This document shows, piece after piece, positions 52,011-60,114 of a DNA stretch of 64,000 bases; position 1 is the first letter of the stretch; every line of letters begins with the position of its first letter. Below the pieces are notes generated by a model. It worked only from the letters and a program-made list of their open reading frames with translations, ran no database searches and was not told where the DNA came from. Origin of the DNA: Paracoccus sp041927875 (GTDB lineage: Bacteria; Pseudomonadota; Alphaproteobacteria; Rhodobacterales; Rhodobacteraceae); the NCBI RefSeq assembly GCF_041927875.1, contig NZ_JBHFHN010000001.1; one strand, written 5' to 3'. A program made the position numbers and the translations under genes.

Positions 52011-53387
52011 TTACATCATCTTGCGGCGGCGCGAAACCTGAATGTTCAGATCGGTCAGCTTCTTGCGCAAGGTATTGCGGTTGATGCCCAGCAGGTCGGC
52101 ACATCTGGCCTGGTTGCCGCCGGTCGCGGCCAGCGCGATTTCCAGCAGTGGCACCTCGATTTCATGCAGGATACGGTCATAGACGCCGGGCGGCGGCAGC
52201 GCGCCGCCATGCAGGTCGAAATAGCGCTGGATATGCCGGGCGACGGCGGCCTGAAGGCGCTCGGTCTCGGCGCTGACGGCACCGGCTTCGGCGGCCATGC
52301 CGGGCTGGCGGGCCAGGGCGGCCTCGACTTCGGGGCGGGTGATCTCATCCCCGGCGGCTGTCACGGCCAGGCGGCGCAGGGTGTTTTCCAACTGCCGCAC
52401 ATTGCCGGGCCAGGGGTAGCCGCGCAAAAAGGCCGCAGCCGGCGCGGCCAGACGCCGCAGCGGGCCGCCCTCACGCTCGATCCGGGCCAGCGTGTGATCG
52501 GACAAAAGCGCGATATCCTCGATCCTTTCGCGCAAGGGCGGCACGGCCAGCACGACCCCGCCCAGCCGATAGAACAAATCCTGCCGGAAGCGACCGGCCT
52601 GCACCTCTGCGGCCAGATCGCGCTGACTGGTGGCCAGGATGCGCGGCGCGGGCTGCGGCAGCGCGTCCATCATCCGCGCCAGCCGCCCCTGCGCCTCGGC
52701 GTCGAAATCAGCGACCTCATCCAGCACAAGCGATCCGCCGCGCACCCGGCTCAGGATCATGTCCGTCGCCTCATGCCCGACCAGATCGGCGGCGGTGACG
52801 CTGACAAAGGGCAAAGTGCGGCGGTCGGAAAAGTCGTGGATGGCGCGCGCGATCAGCGATTTGCCGGTGCCCGATTCCCCGGCGATCAGCACCGGCAGAT
52901 CGGCATTCATCACCCGCGCAACCAGCCGATACAGCGCCTGCATCGCGGGGGTCCGCCCAACCAGCGGCAGTTCGGCATCGGGCGCGGGGTTGGGCGCGCG
53001 GGGGTTGGGCGCGGGCCGCGACCGGCGGCTGTCCAGCGCGCGGGCGGCGCGTTTCATCAGATCGGGCAGGTCAAAGGGCTTGGGCAGATAGTCGAACGCC
53101 TCGGCCTCGGCGGCGCGGATCGCAGTGACGATGGTGTTCTGCGCCGAAATCACGATCACCGGCAGGCCGGGACGGCGGCGCGCGATCTGCGGGATCAGGT
53201 CGATGCCATTGCCATCGGGCATCATCACATCGGTGATGACCAGATCGCCCTTGCCCTCATCCACCCATCGCATCAGCGTGACCAGGCTGGCGGTGGCGTG
53301 AACCTTGACGCCCGCGCGGGTCAGCGCCTGGGTCAGCACCGTGCGGATCGTACGGTCGTCATCGGCGACAAGAACGGTGCCATCCAT
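52011..53387 (-). CDS. ntrC: Nitrogen regulator NtrC, sigma-54-independent type
   Basis: A 458-aa response regulator. The receiver has Asp53 (LVITDVMMPDGNG). The AAA+ domain has Walker A AGESGTGKSLIARA and GGSLVLDEVADF. The HTH is at the C-terminus (NQARCADLLGINRNTLRKKLTDL). As in R. capsulatus NtrC, the GAFTGA loop is absent; the segment between the Walker motifs is shortened (SVTAADLVGHEATDMILSRVRGG). It should therefore activate sigma-70 RNA polymerase. The ATG overlaps the ntrB stop by one base. A longer frame to 53891 is a shadow. Confidence 0.95.
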   Translation of the reverse strand: MDGTVLVADDDRTIRTVLTQALTRAGVKVHATASLVTLMRWVDEGKGDLVITDVMMPDGNGIDLIPQIARRRPGLPVIVISAQNTIVTAIRAAEAEAFDYLPKPFDLPDLMKRAARALDSRRSRPAPNPRAPNPAPDAELPLVGRTPAMQALYRLVARVMNADLPVLIAGESGTGKSLIARAIHDFSDRRTLPFVSVTAADLVGHEATDMILSRVRGGSLVLDEVADFDAEAQGRLARMMDALPQPAPRILATSQRDLAAEVQAGRFRQDLFYRLGGVVLAVPPLRERIEDIALLSDHTLARIEREGGPLRRLAAPAAAFLRGYPWPGNVRQLENTLRRLAVTAAGDEITRPEVEAALARQPGMAAEAGAVSAETERLQAAVARHIQRYFDLHGGALPPPGVYDRILHEIEVPLLEIALAATGGNQARCADLLGINRNTLRKKLTDLNIQVSRRRKMM

Positions 53388-54466
53388 CAGCTTTCCTCCT
53401 GTTCGGCGCGGCGCGGCGCAAGCGGCAGCGACAGCCGGAACACGGTGCGGCCGGGGCGGCTGTCGACGCCCACAAGGCCGCCGTGATCGGCGATGATCTT
53501 GGCGACCAAAGCCAGACCGAGGCCGGTGCCATTCTCGCGCCCGGACACAAACGGCTCGAAGATCTCGGCGGCAAGCGCGGGCGGAATGCCGGGGCCGTCG
53601 TCGATCACCTCGATCTGCAAGGGCAGCGTCCGGCCCTGCCCGTCCGGCCCGCGCAGGCGCAAGGCGTGGTCGTAGAACGTATGCAGCCGGATCGTGCCGC
53701 GCCCGCCGGGTGCGGCCTCGATGGCGTTCTTCAGCAGGTTCAGGAACACCTGCACCAGTTGATCGGCATCGCCCCAGGTGGCGGGCAGCGAGGGGTCGTA
53801 ATCCTCGATCATCGTCATCGCCGCGCCGTAGCCCATGGTCGCCATGCGTCGCGCGCGGTCCAGCACGTCGTGGATGTTCACCGCGCGGCATTCGGGGGGG
53901 CGGGTGTCGCCGAACTGTTCGACCTGTTCCAGCAGTTTGACCACGCGGCGGGTTTCATCGACGATCAGCGCGGCCAGCTCCTGATCCTCGGGGGTCAGGT
54001 TCATCGACAGCAGTTGCGCCGCCCCCGCGATCCCGGCCAGCGGGTTCTTGATCTCATGCGCCAGCATCTCGGCCATGCCGATGGCGGCGCGCGCGGCAGA
54101 ACGGCTGGCCCCGGCGCGCCCCAGCCGTTCGGTCACATCGCGCGGCGTGAACAGCACCAGCGCCTGCCCCTCGGCATCGGCCAGCGGCGCGGCCTGCACG
54201 GTGCAGATCGCATCCTCCAGATCGGCGCGGCTGACGTCGACGTCATTGACAAAATGCGACGACTGGCTGACCCGCAGCCGCGCCAGCACCGGGGCCAGAT
54301 CGGTGGACAGCCGGATACGCTCGCCCAGCCGTGTGCCGGTCAGGCTGCGGGCCGACAGGTTGAAGAACAGCTCGGCCTGCGGATTGACGGCGCTGATGCG
54401 GTCGTCAGCGCCGATCACCAGCGCGGGCACGGGCAGCGAGGCCCAGATCTGCCCGAAGCCGGTCAT
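53387..54466 (-). CDS. ntrB: Nitrogen sensor kinase/phosphatase NtrB
   Basis: A 359-aa soluble kinase controlled by PII. It has an N-terminal PAS domain (LPVPALVIGADDRISAVNPQAELFF), the phospho-acceptor His137 in MLAHEIKNPLAGIAG, and N box NLLKNAIEAAPGG, DDGPGIPP and GTGLGLALVAKI in the ATPase domain. The start overlaps the dusB stop (ATGA) and the stop overlaps ntrC, so dusB-ntrB-ntrC are translationally coupled. Confidence 0.97.
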   Translation of the reverse strand: MTGFGQIWASLPVPALVIGADDRISAVNPQAELFFNLSARSLTGTRLGERIRLSTDLAPVLARLRVSQSSHFVNDVDVSRADLEDAICTVQAAPLADAEGQALVLFTPRDVTERLGRAGASRSAARAAIGMAEMLAHEIKNPLAGIAGAAQLLSMNLTPEDQELAALIVDETRRVVKLLEQVEQFGDTRPPECRAVNIHDVLDRARRMATMGYGAAMTMIEDYDPSLPATWGDADQLVQVFLNLLKNAIEAAPGGRGTIRLHTFYDHALRLRGPDGQGRTLPLQIEVIDDGPGIPPALAAEIFEPFVSGRENGTGLGLALVAKIIADHGGLVGVDSRPGRTVFRLSLPLAPRRAEQEES

Positions 54467-55524
54467 GCGGCGGCCTTTCCGGGGGCATCACCGGGGGCAT
54501 CGGCAAAGATCGCCGCAATCAGCCGCTGGGCCGTGGCGGCGTCGGGCGCGGTCAGCAGCCGCTTGCGATCCGCCGCCGCAACGCCTGCCGCATCGGCATA
54601 CCAGCCCAGATGCTTGCGCGCCACGCGCAGGCCAAGATCGGTGCCGTAAAAGCCCAGCATCGCCTGATGATGGGCGCCGATCAGATCGGCCAGCGCCCTT
54701 CCCTGCGGCGCGTCAGGCGGGGTCTGGCCAGCCAAAGCCGCGCCGATCTGCGCGACGATCCAAGGGCGGCCCTGCGCGCCGCGCCCGACCATCACCCCGT
54801 CGGCACCGGATGCCGCCATCGCCGCCCGCGCCGACGCCGGCCCCGTCACATCGCCATTGGCCAGCAGCACCACACCGGGCAGCGCCGCACGGGTCGGCGC
54901 GATCGCCGCCCAATCGGCCTGCCCCGTGTAAAACTGCGCCCGCGTCCGGCCATGGATCACCACCATCGCCACCCCCGCGTCGCGCGCCCGCGCGGCGATC
55001 AGCGGCGCGTTCAGGCCATCGTGATCCCAGCCCAGCCGCATCTTCAGCGTCACCGGCACGCCACCCTCGGCCTGCCCCGCCTCGGCCACCGCCTCGATCA
55101 GGCGAAGCGCATGGTCGGGGTCGCGCATCAGCGCCGATCCCGACAGCCCGCCCGTCACCTTGCGCGCCGGACAGCCCATGTTGATGTCGATGATCCGCGC
55201 CCCCATTCCGGCCACGATCCGCGCCGCCCGGCCCATCGGCGCGGCCTCGCGCCCGGCCAGTTGCACCGAAACCGGCACATCCCCCGCCCCGGCGATTTCC
55301 GCCTTGGCGCGGATCTGCGCGCGAACCGAAGGCCGCGCCGTCACCATCTCGGCCGAGGCGACCATCTCGGACACCACCAGCCCCGCGCCAAAGCCCGCGA
55401 CCACGGCGCGAAACGGCTGATCGGTGATCCCCGCCATCGGCGCCAGCGCCACGCAGGACGCCAGCCGCACATCACCGATCATGGGTGGCGGCGCAACGGG
55501 CTGGCTGGGCATCGGCATCGACAT
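54463..55524 (-). CDS. dusB: tRNA-dihydrouridine synthase (NifR3/DusB family)
   Basis: A 353-aa FMN enzyme that reduces uridine in tRNA. Motifs are LAPMAGITDQPFR near residue 28, SVQLAGREA, INMGCPARKVTGG with the catalytic Cys, IHGRTRAQFYTG and ANGDV/GVMVGRGAQGRPW. As nifR3 it heads the ntrBC operon in many alphaproteobacteria. AAGGA lies 8 nt before the ATG at 55524. The dyad at 55621-55637, 97 nt upstream, is a candidate NtrC site. Confidence 0.96.
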   Translation of the reverse strand: MSMPMPSQPVAPPPMIGDVRLASCVALAPMAGITDQPFRAVVAGFGAGLVVSEMVASAEMVTARPSVRAQIRAKAEIAGAGDVPVSVQLAGREAAPMGRAARIVAGMGARIIDINMGCPARKVTGGLSGSALMRDPDHALRLIEAVAEAGQAEGGVPVTLKMRLGWDHDGLNAPLIAARARDAGVAMVVIHGRTRAQFYTGQADWAAIAPTRAALPGVVLLANGDVTGPASARAAMAASGADGVMVGRGAQGRPWIVAQIGAALAGQTPPDAPQGRALADLIGAHHQAMLGFYGTDLGLRVARKHLGWYADAAGVAAADRKRLLTAPDAATAQRLIAAIFADAPGDAPGKAAA

Positions 55525-55601
55525 CAGGGCATCCTTTGACGGGGGCTTAACGCGGGCGGTAGCGATTGGGATGACAAACCAGGGCCGTGGCCCGGCCAGA
55601 T

Positions 55602-55637
55602 CCGCGCTTTTCGCGGCTTTTGCCTGTTTTTTAGGCG
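55602..55637 (-). promoter_or_regulatory. Candidate NtrC operator before dusB-ntrBC
   Basis: TGCCTGTTTTTTAGGCG at 55621-55637 (GCC-N9-GGC) lies 97 nt before the dusB start. A second dyad, CCGCG-CTTTT-CGCGG (55602-55616), is adjacent on the dusB side. Confidence 0.5.
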
Positions 55638-55716
55638 AAACGCCAGACAGACAGGCAGGAAAAGGGCGCCGAACCCACCCTTGCGCGGGTGATCGGAGGG
55701 GGGTAGCACCTTGGGC

Positions 55717-56844
55717 ATGAGCGTTGCGATCATCATCACCGCCGCCGGACAGGGCAGCCGCATGGGCGACGGCCCGGCAAAGCAGTGGCGCGATCTGGCC
55801 GGCGTGCCGGTGATCGCGCGCACCATTGCGGCCTTTGCCGGGCGCGGCCGCATCGTGGTGACGGTGCCGCCCGATCAGATGGCGCTTGCCGCCGAACTGA
55901 CGCGCGGGGCGGTGACGCTGATCGCCGGGGGGGCGACGCGCGCGGCCTCGATCCGAAACGCGCTTGAGGCGCTGGAGGGCACAGGCGTCAGCCGCGTGCT
56001 GATCCATGACGGCGCGCGCCCGCTGGTCGATGGGGCGGTGATCGACGCTGTGCTGGCGGCGCTGGATCACGCCCCCGCCGCCGCCCCCGCCTTGCCTGTC
56101 ACCGATGCGCTGTGGCGCGGCGATCAGGGGCGCGTCACCGGCCTTGTCGACCGCACGGGGCTTTGGCGCGCGCAAACCCCGCAGGGCTTTCATTTCGACG
56201 CGATCCTGGCCGCCCATCGCGCGGGCGATGGCAGCGCGCCCGATGACGTGGCGCTGGCGGTCGCGGCCGGGCTGCCGGTGGCGATCACGCCGGGGTCCGA
56301 GGACAATCTGAAACTGACCTTCCCCGGCGATTTCGACCGGGCCAACCGCATTCTGGGGACTGCCATGGATATCCGCACCGGCAACGGCTTCGACGTTCAC
56401 GCCTTCGAGGCCGGGGACCATGTGGTCTTGTGCGGCGTCACCATCCCCTTTGATCGGGGGCTGAAGGGCCATTCCGATGCCGATGTGGGCATGCATGCGC
56501 TGACCGATGCGATCTATGGCGCGCTGGCGGATGGCGATATCGGCCAGCATTTCCCGCCCAGCGACCCGCAATGGAAGGGGGCTGCCAGCGACATCTTCCT
56601 TCGCCATGCCGCCGGTCTGGCGCGGACGCGCGGCTTTCGGATCAGCCATTGCGATGTGACGCTGATCTGCGAGGCGCCGAAGATCGGTCCCCATGCGGGC
56701 GCGATGCGCTCCGCGCTGGCCGCGATCATCGGGATCGAGGTCGACCGCATGTCCGTGAAGGCCACCACCACCGAACGGCTGGGCTTTCCCGGCCGGGGTG
56801 AGGGCATCGCGGCCCTGGCCACAGCCACGCTGGTGAAGCCATGA
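55717..56844 (+). CDS. ispDF: Bifunctional IspD/IspF of the MEP isoprenoid pathway
   Basis: The 375-aa fusion makes CDP-methylerythritol (IspD) and later 2C-methyl-D-erythritol 2,4-cyclodiphosphate (IspF). IspD part: IIITAAGQGSRMGDGPAKQW, VLIHDGARPLV, TPQGFHFD. The IspF part begins near residue 217 with TGNGFDVHAFEAGDHVVLCGV, then LKGHSDADVGMHALTDAIYGALADGDIG and MSVKATTTERLGFPGRGEGIAA, with metal-binding His and Asp kept. A TTG at 55711 is a possible start because GGAGGGGGG is nearer to it. The stop overlaps pgpA by 4 nt. Confidence 0.96.
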   Translation: MSVAIIITAAGQGSRMGDGPAKQWRDLAGVPVIARTIAAFAGRGRIVVTVPPDQMALAAELTRGAVTLIAGGATRAASIRNALEALEGTGVSRVLIHDGARPLVDGAVIDAVLAALDHAPAAAPALPVTDALWRGDQGRVTGLVDRTGLWRAQTPQGFHFDAILAAHRAGDGSAPDDVALAVAAGLPVAITPGSEDNLKLTFPGDFDRANRILGTAMDIRTGNGFDVHAFEAGDHVVLCGVTIPFDRGLKGHSDADVGMHALTDAIYGALADGDIGQHFPPSDPQWKGAASDIFLRHAAGLARTRGFRISHCDVTLICEAPKIGPHAGAMRSALAAIIGIEVDRMSVKATTTERLGFPGRGEGIAALATATLVKP

Positions 56845-57335
56845 TCCGCGCCATCAACACCTTTTTCTTCATCGGCACGTTGCGGCCTGCGCCCGGCACC
56901 TGGGGATCGGCGGCGGCGATCGCGGCGGGGTTGATCCTCTATCGGTTGGGCGGCGCGCCGCTGCTGGCCATGGCCACCGCCGCCGTGACCGCGCTTGGCT
57001 TCTGGTCGGTGGCGCAGGGCACCCGTGGCATGGCCGATCCCGACGCCAGCGAGATCGTGATCGACGAGGCGGCCGGGCAATGGCTGGCCCTGTGCTTTCC
57101 CGCCTTCGGCTTCTGGTCGCGCGGACTGCCTTTGGACAATTTCCCCTGGCCGGGCTGGGTCGCGGCATTCCTGCTGTTTCGGCTGTTCGACATCTGGAAG
57201 CCCTGGGTGATCGGCCGGGCCGACCGGCGCGGCGATGCGCCGGGCGTGATGCTGGACGATCTGTGGGCGGGCCTGTTCGCAGGCATCGGCACGCTGATCC
57301 TGGCGGGGCTTTACCATGGGGTGATGATGCGATGA
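56841..57335 (+). CDS. pgpA: Phosphatidylglycerophosphatase A
   Basis: A 164-aa inner-membrane phosphatase making phosphatidylglycerol. Family features are FIGTLRPAPGTWGSAAAIAAGLILY at the N-terminus, IVIDEAAGQWLAL, LFRLFDIWKPW and GDAPGVMLDDLWAGLFAG. It overlaps ispDF and pncC by 4 nt each, forming a three-gene coupled unit. Confidence 0.93.
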   Translation: MIRAINTFFFIGTLRPAPGTWGSAAAIAAGLILYRLGGAPLLAMATAAVTALGFWSVAQGTRGMADPDASEIVIDEAAGQWLALCFPAFGFWSRGLPLDNFPWPGWVAAFLLFRLFDIWKPWVIGRADRRGDAPGVMLDDLWAGLFAGIGTLILAGLYHGVMMR

Positions 57336-57850
57336 CGCCCGAACGGATCCTGGCCGCCGCCCGCGCCCGTGGCGCGCGCATCGCCACCGCCGAAAGCTGC
57401 ACCGGCGGCTTGGTGGCCGCCGCGCTGACCGATCTGCCGGGATCGTCCGATATGTTCGACCGGGGCTTTGTCACCTATTCCAACGCCGCCAAGATCGAAC
57501 TGCTGGGCGTGACCGACACCACCCTTGCCGCCCATGGCGCGGTCAGCGAGGCGACCGCCCGCGAAATGGCCGAGGGCGCGCTTGGCCGGTCCGCCGCCAG
57601 CCTCGCCGTGGCCATCACCGGCATTGCCGGGCCGGGCGGGCAAGAGGCGCCCGCCGAGGGCCGCGTCTGCCTGCACGCCGACGCCTATGCCACCGCCAAG
57701 CCCGAAGGCATGGTCTGCTTTGCCCTGGCTGAACGCGGCCGCCCGACCCGCGCGCTGACCGTGCAGTTCGGCGCGCTTGGCCGCGCCCATGTCCGCGCCG
57801 CCGCCCGCGACCAGGCGCTGGACTTGCTGGCAAAGGCCTTGGGCGCGTGA
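57332..57850 (+). CDS. pncC: Nicotinamide-nucleotide amidohydrolase (CinA C-terminal domain family)
   Basis: A 172-aa stand-alone CinA-C domain, which deamidates nicotinamide mononucleotide. ARIATAESCTGGLVAAALTDLPGSS carries the active-site Ser, followed by YSNAAKIELLGV, AHGAVSEATAREMAEGAL and AVAITGIAGPGG. The start overlaps pgpA (ATGA). Upstream in-frame codons are a pgpA shadow. Confidence 0.93.
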   Translation: MTPERILAAARARGARIATAESCTGGLVAAALTDLPGSSDMFDRGFVTYSNAAKIELLGVTDTTLAAHGAVSEATAREMAEGALGRSAASLAVAITGIAGPGGQEAPAEGRVCLHADAYATAKPEGMVCFALAERGRPTRALTVQFGALGRAHVRAAARDQALDLLAKALGA

Positions 57851-57890
57851 TCCGCGCCCTGCCCCATTCCGGTCATTTGCCCGCCGAAAC

Positions 57891-57933
57891 CGCCTGATTT
57901 TCGGGCATTTTGAAAACCGCCCGGCTTTTCGGC
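57891..57933 (+). promoter_or_regulatory. Candidate tandem NtrC operators before amtB
   Basis: CGCCTGATTTTCGGGCA (57891-57907) and a second GCC-N9-GGC dyad (57919-57933) lie 108 and 82 nt before the amtB start, with centres 27 nt apart. The first matches the glnB and dusB sites in length and spacing. Confidence 0.5.
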
Positions 57934-57984
57934 GGATTTTGCCCCGCTGCCGCTTTTCGCGCCACGCGCGGCCCGCCACGACAG

Positions 57985-58006
57985 CCCCAAGGAAAACAAA
58001 TTGGGG
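57985..58006 (+). promoter_or_regulatory. Hairpin over the amtB ribosome site
   Basis: CCCCAA-N10-TTGGGG, with the AAGGA ribosome-binding sequence in stem edge and loop, ends directly before ATG 58007. It could restrict amtB translation. Confidence 0.4.
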
Positions 58007-58015
58007 ATGCAGGGA

Positions 58016-59203
58016 ATGAATGCCGCCGATACCGCCTGGGTGATGACAGCCAGTGCGCTGGTTCTGTTGATGTCGCTGCCCGGCCTTGCGTTGTTCTATG
58101 GGGGGCTGGTGCGGGCGCGCAACCTGCTGTCTGTCTTTGCCCAGGTCTTTGCCATCGCCGCGTTGATGAGCCTGACCTGGCTGGCCGCGGGCTATGCCTT
58201 GGCCTTTGGCACCGGCAACGGCCTTCTGGGCGGCCTCGTTGACGCGCGTCCCTGGTTCATGGCCGGGGTCGATGCGGAGGCGCTGCGCGGCAGCCTGCCC
58301 GAGATCGCCTTTTTCACCTTTCAGATGACCTTCGCCGTCATCACCCCGGCGCTGATCGTCGGGGCCTTCGCCGAACGCATCAGCTTTGGCTTCGTGCTGG
58401 CGTTTTCGGCGATCTGGCTGCTGGTCGTCTATGCGCCGGTCGCGCATTGGATCTGGGGCGGGGGCATGATGGCCGATGGCGGCATGTTCGGCGCGCTCGG
58501 CACCCGCGATTTCGCCGGGGGCATCGTCGTGCATGAGACCGCAGGCCTTGCCGCCCTGGTGCTGGCGATCATGGTCGGCCCGCGCCGCCACCGCACCACG
58601 CCGCCGCACAGCCCCGGCCTTGTCGCCATCGGCGCGGGAATGCTGTGGGTCGGTTGGTTCGGTTTCAACGGCGGATCGCAACTGGCCGCCGACGGCACCG
58701 CCGCGATGGCGATCACTGTCACCCATCTGTCGGCCGCCGCCGCCACCCTGTCCTGGGCCGCGTGGGAGCGGGTGAAGTTCGGTCGCAGCTCGCTGGTCGG
58801 GATCGTGACGGGCACCATCGCGGGGCTGGCCTCGATCACCCCGGCCTCGGGCTATGTCGCGCCCTGGCAAGCGGTGCTGATCGGCGCGGTCGCGGGCGTG
58901 CTGTGCCAGGAGGCCGTGCTGCTGATCCGCCACCGCTTTGGCATCGACGACACGCTGGACGTGTTCGCCGTGCATGGCGTGGGCGGCATCTTCGGCACGA
59001 TCATGATCGCGGTCCTGGGGCTGGGCAGCGCCATGGCGCAACTGGGCGCGCTGCTGATCGTGGGCCTCTGGACCGTGGCCGCGACCTGGGCCATCGCGCG
59101 CGGCCTGTCCTTGGTCATCCCCCTGCGCGTCGATCACGAATCCGAGGTCAACGGCCTTGACCTGTCGACCCATGGCGAACGCGCCTATGACGTGAACTCC
59201 TGA
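58016..59203 (+). CDS. amtB: Ammonium transporter AmtB
   Basis: A 395-aa Amt channel with eleven predicted helices. FYGGLVRARNLLSVFAQ, the first pore His in VAHWIWGGG, GGIVVHETAGLAALV, GFNGGSQLAADG and the second pore His in FAVHGVGGIFG are present. I chose the ATG at 58016 (MNAADTAWVM); ATG 58007 and TTG 58001 are in frame. No glnK precedes it, so the single visible PII is GlnB. Candidate NtrC sites lie upstream. Confidence 0.95.
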   Translation: MNAADTAWVMTASALVLLMSLPGLALFYGGLVRARNLLSVFAQVFAIAALMSLTWLAAGYALAFGTGNGLLGGLVDARPWFMAGVDAEALRGSLPEIAFFTFQMTFAVITPALIVGAFAERISFGFVLAFSAIWLLVVYAPVAHWIWGGGMMADGGMFGALGTRDFAGGIVVHETAGLAALVLAIMVGPRRHRTTPPHSPGLVAIGAGMLWVGWFGFNGGSQLAADGTAAMAITVTHLSAAAATLSWAAWERVKFGRSSLVGIVTGTIAGLASITPASGYVAPWQAVLIGAVAGVLCQEAVLLIRHRFGIDDTLDVFAVHGVGGIFGTIMIAVLGLGSAMAQLGALLIVGLWTVAATWAIARGLSLVIPLRVDHESEVNGLDLSTHGERAYDVNS

Positions 59204-59212
59204 CCGGCGGGC

Positions 59213-59986
59213 TTAGCCCAGCGTCACATCCAGAAACATCATCAGGATCAGCCCCAGCATCAGACCGAATGTGGCGCGATCCTGATGGCCGTTTCGGTGG
59301 GTTTCGGGCACGATTTCATGGCTGATGATATACAGCATCGCGCCCGCCGCGAAGGTCAGCCCCCAGGGCAGTAGCCCGCCCATGACGGTGACCAAAGCCG
59401 CACCGATCAACGCGCCGACCGGTTCGATCAGGCCGGTGGCCATCGTCACCAGAAAGGCGGTGCGGCGCGAATAGCCCTGGCCGACCAGGGCCAGGGCGAC
59501 GGCCATGCCCTCGGGGATGTCCTGAATGGCGATGCCGGTCATCACCGACAGGCCATTGGCCTGATCGCCCGCGCCAAAGGCCACGCCGATCGACAGGCCC
59601 TCGGGGAAGTTGTGGATGGCAATGGCCAGCACGAACAGCCAGATCCGCGCCAGCTGCGCGGGGTCGCCGCCCTCGCGGCCCATGACGAAATGTTCGTGCG
59701 GGATCGACCGGTTCAGCCAGGCGACAAAGCCCGCGCCCAGCGCGATCCCGGTTCCGGCGATGGCGGCGGCGATGGTGACCGACCCGTGCCGCGCCTCGGC
59801 CGCGGCGATGCCGGGTAGGATCAGCGAAAAGAAGCTGGCCGAGATCATCACCCCGGCGGCAAAGCCCAGCATCGTATCGGATGTGCGCTGCGTCATGGAC
59901 CTGCCGACCAGCGCCGGGATCGCCCCCAGCGTGGTGGCCAGCGCCGCCACGAAGCCGCCCAGCGTGCCCATCAGGATGGGGTCCAT
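59213..59986 (-). CDS. ZIP family metal transporter (ZupT-like)
   Basis: A 257-aa membrane protein of the ZIP family, likely importing zinc, iron or manganese. The two metal-site helices HNFPEGLSIGVAFGAG and IQDIPEGMAVALAL are intact, and IISHEIVPETHRNG near the C-terminus carries a third metal-binding His/Glu. Eight helices are predicted; a cytoplasmic loop lies near HEHFVMGREGGD. AAAGGA precedes the ATG at 59986. It converges with amtB (gap 9 nt). Confidence 0.92.
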   Translation of the reverse strand: MDPILMGTLGGFVAALATTLGAIPALVGRSMTQRTSDTMLGFAAGVMISASFFSLILPGIAAAEARHGSVTIAAAIAGTGIALGAGFVAWLNRSIPHEHFVMGREGGDPAQLARIWLFVLAIAIHNFPEGLSIGVAFGAGDQANGLSVMTGIAIQDIPEGMAVALALVGQGYSRRTAFLVTMATGLIEPVGALIGAALVTVMGGLLPWGLTFAAGAMLYIISHEIVPETHRNGHQDRATFGLMLGLILMMFLDVTLG

Positions 59987-60114
59987 GACCGTTCCTTTCC
60001 CGGTTGATCGCGCCAATGAACAGCCGCGCCCCGGACTTGTCCAGAGACACCACCGCAGATTGCGCGCCGCCGCACCAGTTGCTAACCCTGGGGCAAACCA
60101 GAGCGGAGAACACC

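Noticed and set aside
50280..53486. 1068-aa plus-strand open frame across ntrY and ntrC
   Set aside because: It runs antisense through two clear kinase/regulator genes. Composition (Gln/His/Arg/Ala-rich) is that of a shadow frame.
54463..56694. Longer dusB frame (743 aa) starting opposite ispDF
   Set aside because: The upstream 390 codons are antisense to ispDF. The DusB family start and a ribosome site are at 55524.
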